64,000 nt of DNA, from assembly GCF_042678185.1 (NCBI RefSeq), contig NZ_JBHUDQ010000006.1; one strand, given 5' to 3'. The DNA is from Ramlibacter ginsenosidimutans (GTDB taxonomy: Bacteria > Pseudomonadota > Gammaproteobacteria > Burkholderiales > Burkholderiaceae_C). The position numbers were made by a program, and so were the translations under genes. Positions 43,262 through 52,385 of the stretch are shown in pieces; positions within the stretch are counted from its first letter, which is position 1, and each line of letters starts with the position of its first letter. Under the pieces are notes generated by a model that ran no database searches, had not been told where the DNA came from, and saw only the letters and a list, made by a program, of their open reading frames with translations.

Positions 43262-44250
43262 GCAGTTTCTCCCGTCGTTCCGCGATCCTGCGTACCCTGG
43301 CTTCGCTCGCGGTGGGCGCACAGGCCGCCGCGAGCGTGCACGCGCAGGCGTTTCCGGCCAGGCCGCTGCGGCTGGTCGTCCCGTTCGCGCCCGGCGGCTC
43401 GACCGACCTGCTGGCGCGCATCGTGGCCGCGCCGCTGTCCGAGCGCCTGAAACAGGCGGTGGTGGTCGAGAACCGCCCGGGCGCGGGCGGCAACATCGGC
43501 GCCGACGTGGTCGCCAAGTCCGCGCCCGACGGCCACACGCTGGTGATGGGGTCGATCGGCACCCATGCGACCAATGCCTTGATCTACACCAGCATGCCGT
43601 ACGACCCGGTGCGCGACTTCGCACCGATCGCGCTGGTGGGCGTCGCGACGCTGGTGCTGGTCGTGCATCCGTCGCTTCCGGTCCGCACGGTCGGTGAGCT
43701 GATCCAGGCGCTCAAGAGCCGTCCCCAGGAGTTCAGCTACGCCTCGGGCGGGGTGGGCGCCTCGCAGCATCTCGCGGCGGAGATGTTCAAGTACACCACG
43801 CACACCTCCATGCAGCATGTCCCCTACAAGGGCAGCGCCGGTGCGCTGGCGGATCTGCTGAGCGGCCGCGTGCCCATCATGTTCGCCGACCTGCCGCTCG
43901 TGCTGCAGCATATCCAGGGCGGCTCCCTGCGCGCGATCGGTGTGTGCGACCCGGAGCGCAGCCCGGCACTGCCCGACGTGCCCACGATCAGCGAATCGGG
44001 CGTACCCGGGTATTCGTCGTCGGCCTGGTACGGGCTCTTCGCGCCGGCAAAGACACCGGGTCCCCTGCTGCAAACGCTGCAGACCGAGGTCGTCGACATC
44101 CTCAAGCAGCCGCGCATCAGCAAGGCCATCGTGGAGCTCGGTGCGAAGCCCGGTGGTCCGGCCGGCGCGCAGTTGCGCGAGTTCCAGCTGGCCGAGATCC
44201 AGCGCTGGCGCGAGGTGGTCCGCGTAGCGCACATCAAGATGGACGCCTGA
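43258..44250 (+). CDS. Bug/TctC-type periplasmic solute receptor (copy 1)
   Basis: 330 aa, ATGA overlap with dioxygenase 1. Signal peptide SRRSAILRTLASLAVGAQAA with cleavage near VHAQA, then LVVPFAPGGSTDLLARIVA, VVENRPGAGGNIGADVVA and VPYKGSAGALADLLSG, the standard Bug motifs. No TctA/TctB is nearby. Likely a high-affinity periplasmic binder or sensor for the dioxygenase substrate. Confidence 0.92.
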   Translation: MSSFSRRSAILRTLASLAVGAQAAASVHAQAFPARPLRLVVPFAPGGSTDLLARIVAAPLSERLKQAVVVENRPGAGGNIGADVVAKSAPDGHTLVMGSIGTHATNALIYTSMPYDPVRDFAPIALVGVATLVLVVHPSLPVRTVGELIQALKSRPQEFSYASGGVGASQHLAAEMFKYTTHTSMQHVPYKGSAGALADLLSGRVPIMFADLPLVLQHIQGGSLRAIGVCDPERSPALPDVPTISESGVPGYSSSAWYGLFAPAKTPGPLLQTLQTEVVDILKQPRISKAIVELGAKPGGPAGAQLREFQLAEIQRWREVVRVAHIKMDA

Positions 44251-44289
44251 GGCGTCGTCAGTTCACTCCCCCCACTTGCGAGATTGTTC

Positions 44290-45216
44290 ATGATTGAAGT
44301 CCAACCGGTCGGCTATGCACTCGGTGCAAAGGTCACGGGCGTCGACCTTTCCAGGCCGCTCAAGTCCGACGAAATCCAGCAGATCAAGGATGCCTGGACG
44401 AAGCACCTCGTGCTGGTGTTTCCCGGCCAGCAGCTCGATCCGGAGTCGCTGATCGCCTTCACGAAGCACTTCGGCGAACTGGACAACTACGACAGCCAGC
44501 CCTTCAACCGGCATCCCGAGTACGACCAGGTGATGCTGCTGTCGAACAAGCCGCTCAACGGCAAGATTCCCCCGGGGGCGAACAACGGGCAGAACTGGCA
44601 CACCGACCTTTCGTACACCATCCGTCCCGCGAAGGCGACGATGGTGTACTGCATCGAGAAGCCCTCCGTGGGCGGCGACACGATGTTCGCCAGCATGTAC
44701 GCGGCCTACGAATCGCTTTCGCCGAAGATGCGCGCCTTCCTCGACGACCTGGAAGCCGTGAACGACGTCAGCCTCATCTCGGCCCGGCGCGACCCGGCCA
44801 TCATGGAAGCGTTCAAGCGCTTGAATCCGCCGGTCGTGCATCCGGCCGTCCGCATCCATCCGGAATCAGGCAAGCCGGCGCTCTATGTCAACGACCGGGT
44901 CCGGACCTTCGTCGGAATGAGCGACGCCGAGAGCAAGCCGATCATCAAGTTCTTGTGCGAGCACTCCGTGCAGCCGCGCTTCGTGTACCGCCATCGCTGG
45001 GAGGTGCGCGACCTCGTGCTGTGGGACAACCGCTGCCTCACGCACCTGGCCGTCGGCGACTATGCGCCCAACGAGTTCCGGCACATGATCCGCACGTCCA
45101 CCATGGGCGACTACTACGGTCGCTACGAGAATCCGGAAGCCGCGGAAGCAGCGCACAAGGCGGCGAACATCACGAGCCACGAGATCGCCGCGGGCGTTTC
45201 GACGCTCCACGACTGA
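44290..45216 (+). CDS. TauD/TfdA-family 2-oxoglutarate-dependent dioxygenase (copy 2)
   Basis: 308 aa from ATG at 44290 (TTG at 44284 is in frame). Metal ligands H104-X-D106 (NWHTDLS) and H252 (CLTHLAVGDY) with arginines R264 and R268. It shares whole blocks with copy 1 (YALGA.V.G.DL near the start, GGDT.FA.MY.AYE.LS in the middle) but differs clearly elsewhere, so it is a diverged paralogue. It lies 39 nt after receptor copy 1 and 1 nt before receptor copy 2. Confidence 0.9.
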   Translation: MIEVQPVGYALGAKVTGVDLSRPLKSDEIQQIKDAWTKHLVLVFPGQQLDPESLIAFTKHFGELDNYDSQPFNRHPEYDQVMLLSNKPLNGKIPPGANNGQNWHTDLSYTIRPAKATMVYCIEKPSVGGDTMFASMYAAYESLSPKMRAFLDDLEAVNDVSLISARRDPAIMEAFKRLNPPVVHPAVRIHPESGKPALYVNDRVRTFVGMSDAESKPIIKFLCEHSVQPRFVYRHRWEVRDLVLWDNRCLTHLAVGDYAPNEFRHMIRTSTMGDYYGRYENPEAAEAAHKAANITSHEIAAGVSTLHD

Positions 45217-45217
45217 C

Positions 45218-46177
45218 ATGGCCCTGAAGCTCACGCGCAGGTCGCTGCTGGCCACCGCCGCCGCCGCGGCAGCCTTTCCCGGGTATGCGGCGGACCAGCC
45301 GATCCGGATTTCGGTCGGCTTTCCACCGGGCGGCACGACGGACGTCCTCGCCCGCATCGTCGCAGCCAACCTGGGCCAGAAGCTCGGACGCTCCGTCATC
45401 GTGGAGAACCGGCCCGGCGCCAGCGGCAACATCGCCGCGCAAATGGTGGCCAGGAGCGCTCCCGACGGCGCGACCCTTCTGTTCGTCCCGAGCAGCCACG
45501 CCACCAACGCGAGCCTCTACAAGAAGCTGCCCTTCGACACGGAAAAGGATTTCACGGCGATCGGGATGGTCGCGCGAACCCCCTATGTCCTGGTGGTGCA
45601 TCCGCGAATCCCCGCAAGGTCGGTGGCCGAATTCATCGCGCTGCTGAAGGCGCAACCGGGGCAGTTCCAGTACGCCACCGCGAGCCCGGGAACCGGGCAA
45701 CATCTGGCCGCCGAACTGTTCAAGAAGTTGGCTGGCGTCGAGATGACGCAGATCCCGTACAAGGGCAGTTCTGCGGCGCTGCCCGACCTGATTGCCGGTC
45801 GCACGCCCATCATGTTCGATAACGTCGCGCTCATGGTTCCGCACATCCGGTCGGGTGCGCTGCGGGCCTTGGGCGTCACCAGCGAGAAGCGCTCGCCGTT
45901 GCTGCCGTCGGTGGCGGCGGTCGCCGAAACGCTTCCGGGCTACGAGATCCAGGGCTGGTTCGCCTTGCTGGCTCCGGCGAACACGGCGCCCTCGCTGGTC
46001 CGCGAGTACAACGCGGCACTCAACGCGGTGGTCAACGATCCGGCCTTCGTCAATCGCCTCGGCGATCTGGGCGCGGAGACCATGACCGGTAGCCCGGCGA
46101 TGGCCAACGAGTACATCCAGAAGGAAGTCGCGCGCTGGGGCGGAGTGATCCGTTCGGCCAACATCTCGCTCGATTGA
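45218..46177 (+). CDS. Bug/TctC-type periplasmic solute receptor (copy 2)
   Basis: 319 aa. Signal TRRSLLATAAAAAAFPGYAA, then VGFPPGGTTDVLARIVA, VENRPGASGNIAAQMVA and IPYKGSSAALPDLIAG. It starts 1 nt after the dioxygenase 2 stop. It pairs with copy 2 as receptor copy 1 does with dioxygenase 1. A GC-rich hairpin follows. Confidence 0.92.
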   Translation: MALKLTRRSLLATAAAAAAFPGYAADQPIRISVGFPPGGTTDVLARIVAANLGQKLGRSVIVENRPGASGNIAAQMVARSAPDGATLLFVPSSHATNASLYKKLPFDTEKDFTAIGMVARTPYVLVVHPRIPARSVAEFIALLKAQPGQFQYATASPGTGQHLAAELFKKLAGVEMTQIPYKGSSAALPDLIAGRTPIMFDNVALMVPHIRSGALRALGVTSEKRSPLLPSVAAVAETLPGYEIQGWFALLAPANTAPSLVREYNAALNAVVNDPAFVNRLGDLGAETMTGSPAMANEYIQKEVARWGGVIRSANISLD

Positions 46178-46223
46178 TCCGGGACGGGCGCGTCAGCGAG
46201 GCGCGCGTGTAGAACAGACGTCG

Positions 46224-46243
46224 CGGGGCCTCGAGGGGCCCCG
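46224..46243 (+). terminator. Hairpin after the dioxygenase-receptor block
   Basis: CGGGGCC and GGCCCCG form a perfect 7-bp stem around TCGAGG, 46 nt after the stop. There is no T-tract, so termination efficiency is uncertain. Confidence 0.4.
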
Positions 46244-46316
46244 TCGAACGGCCGTCCTCACACCCCGGTGACCGCCCCCCGGCCCCATCTCTCCGCCAGC
46301 CAGTCTGTCATGCAGA

Positions 46317-46931
46317 TCATCGCTCGCTGAGGGCCAGTCTCGCTCCGAGGGCTACGAATGCTGCTGCGAACCCATAGCGCAACCAGGCCTGTGCTCGCCG
46401 TGACTCGATGATCTTCCGGCGAAAGCCGTGGGCAATGGAGCCGTACACGACGAACACCGCGAAGGTCATGGCCATAAATACGGCGCTCAGGAGCAGCAGC
46501 TGCGACATCGTGTCGGGCGAGCTCGCGTCCACGAACTGCGGCAGGAATGCAAGGAAGAAGATGGTGAGCTTCGGATTCAGGATGTTGAGCAGGAATCCCT
46601 TCACGACGACCCCCGCAGGCGTAGGCGCGCCGCCGCTGTCGTCGACGGCAAACTGAGACCTGTTTCGAAGCGTCGCGAATCCGACGTACAGGAGATAGGC
46701 GACCCCCGCATACCTGAGCACCTGGAACGCCAACGCGCTGGTATGCATGACTGCTGCCAGGCCGAAGATGGTGGCAAGGAGGTGCGGGACGATCCCTGCG
46801 GTGCAGCCCAGCGCCGCAAAAGCACTGGCGCGGCGGCCTTGCATCAATCCGGTGGAGACGGTGTAGATCACGCCCGTGCCGGGAATCAGCACGACGATCA
46901 GCGACGTGATCAGGAATTCGATGGTGATCAT
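46317..46931 (-). CDS. LysE/RhtB-family amino acid exporter
   Basis: 204 aa with about six hydrophobic segments. N-terminal FLITSLIVVLIPGTGVIYTVS followed by GRRASAFAALGCTAGIVPH is the LysE-family signature region, and LLNILNPKLTIFFLAFLPQF is the second conserved block. It exports amino acids or related metabolites across the inner membrane. Downstream of, and on the same strand as, the LysR gene at a 156-bp distance; probably its own unit. Confidence 0.92.
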   Translation of the reverse strand: MITIEFLITSLIVVLIPGTGVIYTVSTGLMQGRRASAFAALGCTAGIVPHLLATIFGLAAVMHTSALAFQVLRYAGVAYLLYVGFATLRNRSQFAVDDSGGAPTPAGVVVKGFLLNILNPKLTIFFLAFLPQFVDASSPDTMSQLLLLSAVFMAMTFAVFVVYGSIAHGFRRKIIESRRAQAWLRYGFAAAFVALGARLALSER

Positions 46932-47087
46932 CCTGTACTTTCGCGAGTCAATGTCGATGTGCTTACGTCGGCTGGCACTCGAATGCCAAGAGGGAAGGGC
47001 CTTCGGCGCGATCTCTGAAGCGGGGGCTTTGAGAAGGGCGCGCAGCTGGCCAACTCGACTCGCCGCATCGTCCGGGTCAGCCGGCCT

Positions 47088-48005
47088 CTATGACTCGCCG
47101 GTCGTCCAGATGACGTTGGCTGCGCCGAAATCCGCCTCGTCCTGCACCAGGTTCACGATGGTTCGAATGAGCGGGCGCTCGTCGTCGCGCCGCCAGATCA
47201 GGTTGTAGGTCAGCCGCGGCATCGGCGGATCGCTTTCCAGGGGAATCAGGGAGCCGTGGTCGAAGAGGGGCTGCACGTAGTCGCGCGGCTGGAAGCTGAT
47301 GCCGGCGCCCGCGATGGTCAGGGCGATGATCGCCGCGCGGCTGTTGCACTGGATCGTCTTGCCGACGCGGATGCCGTTGGCGCGCGACCAGCTCTCGAAG
47401 GCCGCGGACAGGCCCGAGTCCTGGGTGTTGTTGATGACGGGATGCTTCTCGAAGTCCCCGGGGGACAGCACCGTGCGGCGCCGCAGGCGCGACGGCGAAC
47501 TGGTCCAGACGAACTCGATGTCGGCGACCGGCCGGCCCTGGACTTCCGAGGCGCTGAAGGGGCCGGCGATGCTCGCGACGTCCAGCTCGCCGCGGGCGAT
47601 CGCCACTTCGAGCGGCCTGGAGAGCGCTACCGTCGGTTCCAGCACGACATCCGGGTAACCCTGCTCGAGCCGCGCCGCGAAGGCGGGAAACCAGGTGGTG
47701 GCGGCGAGCTCCGTGAGGCCGAAGCGGCAGACGCCGCGGACCTGCAGCTCCTGGCTGGCCAGGCTGGAGCGGATCTCGCGCTCGAACTCCAGCATCGTGC
47801 CGGCCTTCTGCAGCAGGATCTCCCCCGCGGCGGTGAGCGTCGCGCGCCGGCTGTGGCGGTCGAAGAGCAGTTGCCCCAGGTCGGTCTCGAGTTCCGCGAT
47901 CCGCTTGGACAGCGAAGACTGGGTGACGTGCAGGCGCCTGGCTGCAATCGCGAAGGTGCCCAGCTTCGCCGCCCAGTAGAACGCCTCGAGCTGCTTCAGG
48001 GTCAT
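47088..48005 (-). CDS. LysR-family transcription regulator
   Basis: 305 aa from ATG at 48005. Winged helix MTLKQLEAFYWAAKLGTFAIAARRLHVTQSSLSKRI (read in parts), effector domain from about residue 90. It follows the CoA-transferase by 62 nt on the same strand, so it may be the last gene of the acyl-CoA block and regulate it. Confidence 0.92.
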   Translation of the reverse strand: MTLKQLEAFYWAAKLGTFAIAARRLHVTQSSLSKRIAELETDLGQLLFDRHSRRATLTAAGEILLQKAGTMLEFEREIRSSLASQELQVRGVCRFGLTELAATTWFPAFAARLEQGYPDVVLEPTVALSRPLEVAIARGELDVASIAGPFSASEVQGRPVADIEFVWTSSPSRLRRRTVLSPGDFEKHPVINNTQDSGLSAAFESWSRANGIRVGKTIQCNSRAAIIALTIAGAGISFQPRDYVQPLFDHGSLIPLESDPPMPRLTYNLIWRRDDERPLIRTIVNLVQDEADFGAANVIWTTGES

Positions 48006-48067
48006 GGGGAGTCCTCGGGAACCGACCAGTTTACCCGAGCGCATTGCGCGCTCCCCCCGCGCAGGAA

Positions 48068-49294
48068 TCAGTCGGCCGCCATCTCCAGCGGGGCCTGGAC
48101 CACGCCGTGGCGCACGAAGCCTTCGATCTCCGCGCTGGAGAAGCCCGCCTCTTCCAGGATGCCCACGGAGTCCTCCCCGAGCCGGGGCGCATGGTGGCGC
48201 ACCTGGAAGGGCTGCGCAAACTGCACCGGGCTGCGCACCACGCGGTAGGGGCCCTCCGTCGGATGCTCGTGCAGCGGGAACATGCCGACGGCCGCGAGAT
48301 GCTCGTCGTCCAGCACTTCGTCCAGGCTCTTCACCGGCATGCAAGGGATGCTCACGCGATCGCAGAAGGCCTGCCATTCGGCATTCGCGAAGCGCGGCGC
48401 CTCCTGCTCCACCGCCGCATACAGGAAGTCGATGTGCTGCACGCGATCCGCGAGCACGCGGAACCGCGCGTCGCCCAGCAACTCGGTGCGCCCGGTGAAG
48501 CGGAAGAAGTCGGCCCAGTTGCTGTCCGAATACGGCAGGATGCACATGTAGCCGTCGGCCGTGCGGAACGGCTTGCGGTACTTGCTCAGCACCCGCTTGA
48601 AGCCGATCTCTCCCAGCGGCGGCTCGAAGGTCGCGCCGTGCAGGTGTTCGACGAGCGCGAATTCCGCGGCCGTCTCCAGCATGGGCACTTCCACCGCCTG
48701 CCCGCCGCCGCCCTTGGCCTGCTGCAGCAGGGCCGCGAGGACGGCGTAGGCGACGGTCTGCCCCGTGATCTTGTCGCACAGCACGGTGGGGGCGAACGCC
48801 GGCTCGCCGTGCACCATCGCATGCAGGCCGGCGAGACCCGAGGCCGCCTGGATCACGTCGTCGTAGGCCGCGCGGCCGGAATACGGGCCGGCCGAGCCGA
48901 AGCCCACGGCGCCGCAGTACACGATGTCGGGACGCAGGGCGCGGACGCCTTCGTAGCCGAGGCCGAGCCGGTCCGCGGCCTGCTGCCGCATGTTGTGGAT
49001 GAACGCGTCGGCGCTGCCGATCAGGCGCTTGAGGATCGCCATGCCCTGCGGCGTCTTCAGGTCCACCGAGATGCTGCGCTTGTTGCGGTTCAGGTTGATG
49101 AAGTAGCCAGCCATGCCGGCATGCTTCAGCGGCTTGTAGTGCCGCGTCTGGTCACCGGCGAGCGTCTCCACCTTGATCACGTCGGCGCCGAGGTCCGCCA
49201 GGATCCGGGTCGCATAAGGCCCGAGCACCACGGTCGTGAGATCGACGATCCGGACTCCCTCCAGCGGGCCATTCTTGAAGCGGCTCTTGCTCAT
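48068..49294 (-). CDS. Class III CoA-transferase (CaiB/BaiF family)
   Basis: 408 aa. N-terminal LEGVRIVDLTTVVLGPYATRILADLGADVIKVE and NRNKRSISVDLK are typical (read in parts), and the catalytic aspartate D145 lies in GRAAYDDVIQAASG. These enzymes move CoA from a donor (often succinyl-CoA) to a carboxylic acid without ATP. Here it would activate the pathway acid. It starts 10 nt after the second acyl-CoA dehydrogenase. Confidence 0.92.
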   Translation of the reverse strand: MSKSRFKNGPLEGVRIVDLTTVVLGPYATRILADLGADVIKVETLAGDQTRHYKPLKHAGMAGYFINLNRNKRSISVDLKTPQGMAILKRLIGSADAFIHNMRQQAADRLGLGYEGVRALRPDIVYCGAVGFGSAGPYSGRAAYDDVIQAASGLAGLHAMVHGEPAFAPTVLCDKITGQTVAYAVLAALLQQAKGGGGQAVEVPMLETAAEFALVEHLHGATFEPPLGEIGFKRVLSKYRKPFRTADGYMCILPYSDSNWADFFRFTGRTELLGDARFRVLADRVQHIDFLYAAVEQEAPRFANAEWQAFCDRVSIPCMPVKSLDEVLDDEHLAAVGMFPLHEHPTEGPYRVVRSPVQFAQPFQVRHHAPRLGEDSVGILEEAGFSSAEIEGFVRHGVVQAPLEMAAD

Positions 49295-49304
49295 GTGTCT
49301 GCCT

Positions 49305-50396
49305 TCAGATGCTCGCGATGCGCTGCCACAGATCGCTGCCCGGCGCAGCGCACACCTGGTCGCCGAGCCATCGGTTCCAGAACGACTCGGCACCGAAATC
49401 GTCGCGCCAGGCCCAGAGGCGGCGCGTGTACTGGTGCAGTGAGTGTTCCTGCGTGAAGCCGATCGCGCCGTGCACCTGGTGCACCAGCGCGCTCACCTTG
49501 CCGGCGGCCTCGCCGCTGCGCGACTTGGCTGCCGCAATGCAGAAGAGCATGTCTTCGTCGCACTCCGGCTGCCAGTGCGCGAGCGCCAGGCCCGTGGCGG
49601 TCACGGCGGCCGCAGTTTCCGCGGCCGCCTCGACCAGCATGTCCTGCACCGGCGCGAAGCGGGCAATGGCCTTGCCGAACTGCGCGCGTTCGCCCGCGTA
49701 CTGCAGGCCCAGCTCCAGCGAGCGCTGCATGGCGCCGACCATCTGCACGCTGCGCAGCAGCGCGCCGTGCGCATGCAGGGCGAGCGGGTGGCCAGCCCGC
49801 CACCGGCGGCGGCGCTCCGCGGGCACCGCGACGCGCTCCAGGCGGAAGGCGTGTTGCGCTTCGAGCGCCGGTCCGGCACAGCGCTCGCCCGCGAGCGCCT
49901 TCAGGTCCAGCAGCACGAGGAAATCCTCGCCCACTTCCGATCGCGCGTGCACCAGCAGGCTGCCGTCGACGTCGCCGAACACGACGGGATCCACGACGCC
50001 GCTGACGGCCAGGCCACCGTGGCCTTCCTGCAGCGGCAATGGCTCGCCTGCTGCCTGCGATCCCAGCAGGACGGGCCTGTCGCCGGCGAGCTCGAGGTCG
50101 CCGCCGGCGACGCTCCAGAGCGCCTTGGCGACCATCGTGTCACCCAGCGGCAGCGGCAACCCGCGATAACCGGAGAGCCGCACGATGCCGAAGGCATCGG
50201 TCGCGGCCAGCCCCACGCCGCCTTGCTCCTCGGGCACCAGGGCGAGCGACAGCGCCGAGCTCTCCACGGAGTCCCAGAGCGGCTGCTGCCACCGGCCCGC
50301 GCTCGCGGCGTGCACTGCTTCTCCGGTGAGGAGGTCGCGGAACTGGCGGTCCGCCTGTTCCGAAATGATGGAGGAAAAGCCGTCGTCCATGTTCAT
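49305..50396 (-). CDS. Acyl-CoA dehydrogenase-like protein, probable second subunit
   Basis: 363 aa from ATG at 50396, ATGA overlap with the preceding dehydrogenase. It has the helical C-terminal half (ALLRSVQMVGAMQRSLELGLQYAGERAQFGKAIARF, read in parts, and VHQVHGAIGFTQEHSLHQYTRR) but its N-terminal half is diverged: the usual FAD-binding middle-domain strings (T.P..GSD, W.TNA) are missing. Pairs of adjacent dehydrogenase genes with one diverged member form alpha2-beta2 enzymes in steroid catabolism (FadE26-FadE27 type). The same architecture is inferred here. Confidence 0.85.
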   Translation of the reverse strand: MNMDDGFSSIISEQADRQFRDLLTGEAVHAASAGRWQQPLWDSVESSALSLALVPEEQGGVGLAATDAFGIVRLSGYRGLPLPLGDTMVAKALWSVAGGDLELAGDRPVLLGSQAAGEPLPLQEGHGGLAVSGVVDPVVFGDVDGSLLVHARSEVGEDFLVLLDLKALAGERCAGPALEAQHAFRLERVAVPAERRRRWRAGHPLALHAHGALLRSVQMVGAMQRSLELGLQYAGERAQFGKAIARFAPVQDMLVEAAAETAAAVTATGLALAHWQPECDEDMLFCIAAAKSRSGEAAGKVSALVHQVHGAIGFTQEHSLHQYTRRLWAWRDDFGAESFWNRWLGDQVCAAPGSDLWQRIASI

Positions 50397-51544
50397 CTCA
50401 GTCCCAGTCCGCGGGCGATCACGCCGCGCAGGATCTCGCGGGTGCCGCCTCGCAAGGTGAAGCTCGGCGCGGTCAGCGTGACCTGCCGCAGCGCCTCGTC
50501 GAAACGCGTCGCCGCGGCGTCGCCGCTGCCGCCAGCCCGCTCGACCAGCAGCCGCGCGATCTCCGGGATCTCCCGCTCGAAGCCGGTGCCGGCGTGCTTC
50601 ACGAGCGCGGCCTCGACCTGCGGATTGGCGCCGCGATCGAGCATGCCCGCGATCACCGTCGACATCCGGCGCAGCGCCATCGCGTGCGCCACCAGCCGGC
50701 CGACCTGCACCGACTGGTGGCGGTCCGGCTGCGGGCCGATGCGATCGACCAGCGCGGCAAGGAGCTGCCAGGCGCTGAGGTAGCGGTCCGGGCCGCTGCG
50801 TTCGTAGGCGAGTTCCGCCGTGACCATGGCCCAGCCCGAACCGGGTTCGCCCACCAGCATGTCGTCGGGAACGAAGTAGTCCTCGAAGTGAACCTCGTTG
50901 AATTCGTGGTGGCCGGACAGGTCGAGGATGGGCCGCACCGTGATGCCGCGGACGTTCGTCGGCGTGATCATCTGCGTCAGGCCTTCGTGCTTGCGCTCGC
51001 CGGCGGGCGCGGTGCGCACCAGCGTGATCAGGTAGTCGACCTGGTGCGCATTGGTGGTCCACACCTTGGTGCCGTTGATGACCCAGCCGCCGTCGACCTT
51101 GTCGGCGCGCGTGCGCACGGCGGCGAGGTCGGAGCCGGAGTCGGGCTCGCTCATGCCGATGCCGAAGGCGCACTCCCCGCGGGCAATGCGCGGGAGGATC
51201 TCGCGCCGGGCGCGCTCCGAGCCGTGCTTCAGGATCTGCGGGCCGGACTGGCGGTCCGCGATCCAGTGCGCTCCGCACGGCGCGCCGGCCGCAAGCATTT
51301 CCTCGACGACGACATAGCGTTCGAGCGCCGAGGCTTCCTGGCCGCCGTACTCGCGCGGCCAGGTCATGCCGATGAAGCCGGCGGCGCCCGCGCGCCGGCT
51401 GAACTCCCGGTCGAAGGTGGTCCAGGTGACCTGCCACGGCTTGAAGGACCCGCGGGCCAGTTCCGACGCGAGGAACTCGCGCACGCGCCGTCGCGTGGGC
51501 TCGTAGACCGAGAGGTCGGCCGGTTGGCCATTGAAATCGATCAT
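50393..51544 (-). CDS. Acyl-CoA dehydrogenase, catalytic-type subunit
   Basis: 383 aa from ATG at 51544. Middle domain motifs FGIGMSEPDSGSDLAAVRTRA and GWVINGTKVWTTNAH are intact; the C-terminus has LRGGTREILRGVIARGLGLR. The N-terminus (DLSVYEPTRRRVREFLASEL) is typical of the FadE families acting on branched or cyclic acyl-CoA. It introduces a 2,3-double bond with FAD. Translationally coupled to the next dehydrogenase-like gene, and it follows the hydratase by 8 nt. Confidence 0.92.
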   Translation of the reverse strand: MIDFNGQPADLSVYEPTRRRVREFLASELARGSFKPWQVTWTTFDREFSRRAGAAGFIGMTWPREYGGQEASALERYVVVEEMLAAGAPCGAHWIADRQSGPQILKHGSERARREILPRIARGECAFGIGMSEPDSGSDLAAVRTRADKVDGGWVINGTKVWTTNAHQVDYLITLVRTAPAGERKHEGLTQMITPTNVRGITVRPILDLSGHHEFNEVHFEDYFVPDDMLVGEPGSGWAMVTAELAYERSGPDRYLSAWQLLAALVDRIGPQPDRHQSVQVGRLVAHAMALRRMSTVIAGMLDRGANPQVEAALVKHAGTGFEREIPEIARLLVERAGGSGDAAATRFDEALRQVTLTAPSFTLRGGTREILRGVIARGLGLR

Positions 51545-51552
51545 GGCTTTCC

Positions 51553-52356
51553 TTACCGGCCGGTGAATGCCGGCTTGCGCTTCTCGAGGAAGGCGAGCAC
51601 GGCCTCGTCGTGGTCGGGGGTGTAGTGGGCCAGTGCCTGATAGGCGGCGGCCATCTCCAGCGAGGTCGCCAGCGACATGTGGTCGCTCTCGCGCAGCAGC
51701 CGCTTGGTGAGGCGCACGGTGCGCGCCGGGTTGGCGGCGATGCGGCCCGCCAGCGCCAGCGCCTGCGGCATGAGCTCGTCGTGCGGCACCACCCGCGAGA
51801 CCAGACCGAGTTCCAGCGCGCGGGCAGCGTCGAACGTGTCTCCGGTCAGCATCAACTCCATCGCCTTCGGCTGGCCGATGGTGCGCGCGAGCAGCCACGC
51901 GCCGCCGTCTCCCGGCACGATGCCCAGCTTGACGAAGCTGCTGGCGAAGCTCGCGCGCTCGGAGGCGATGCGGATGTCGCACATGCACGTGAGGTCCATG
52001 CCGGCGCCGATCGCCGGGCCGTTGACGGCGGCAATCGTCGGCACGTCCAGTTCGTACAGCGCGAGCGGGATCTGCTGGATTCCGTTGCGGTAGGCGTCGC
52101 GGATGTCCGCGGGCTGGCCGGCGGAGAAGCCCTTCTTGTCCCGCATGTTCTTCAGGTTGCCGCCGGCGGAGAAGGCGGAGCCCGCGCCGGTGAGCACCAG
52201 GGCCTTGACGCTGCGGTCGCGGCGGATGCGCGCGCACAGCTCCACGAACTCGAGCATCTGGTGCTCCTCGGTGAGCGCATTGCGCTCTTCCGGCCGGTTC
52301 ATGGTCACCACCGCCACGCCTTCTGCCGTCTGGTCGTACAGAAGATATCCACTCAT
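51553..52356 (-). CDS. Enoyl-CoA hydratase/isomerase (crotonase family)
   Basis: 267 aa, with GAGGAG 6 nt before the ATG. Oxyanion-hole segments GSAFSAGGNLKNM and NGPAIGAGMDL are present. Of the two catalytic glutamates of hydratases, the second (KAMELMLTGD) is kept but the first position (normally PEI before LG..PG) reads SFVKLGIVPGDGG, with an Asp nearby as in PaaG-type isomerases. Isomerase or altered hydratase activity is therefore possible. First gene of the minus acyl-CoA operon. Confidence 0.9.
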   Translation of the reverse strand: MSGYLLYDQTAEGVAVVTMNRPEERNALTEEHQMLEFVELCARIRRDRSVKALVLTGAGSAFSAGGNLKNMRDKKGFSAGQPADIRDAYRNGIQQIPLALYELDVPTIAAVNGPAIGAGMDLTCMCDIRIASERASFASSFVKLGIVPGDGGAWLLARTIGQPKAMELMLTGDTFDAARALELGLVSRVVPHDELMPQALALAGRIAANPARTVRLTKRLLRESDHMSLATSLEMAAAYQALAHYTPDHDEAVLAFLEKRKPAFTGR

Positions 52357-52385
52357 GCAAGCTCCTCGTCGTCGGATCGACAGGC

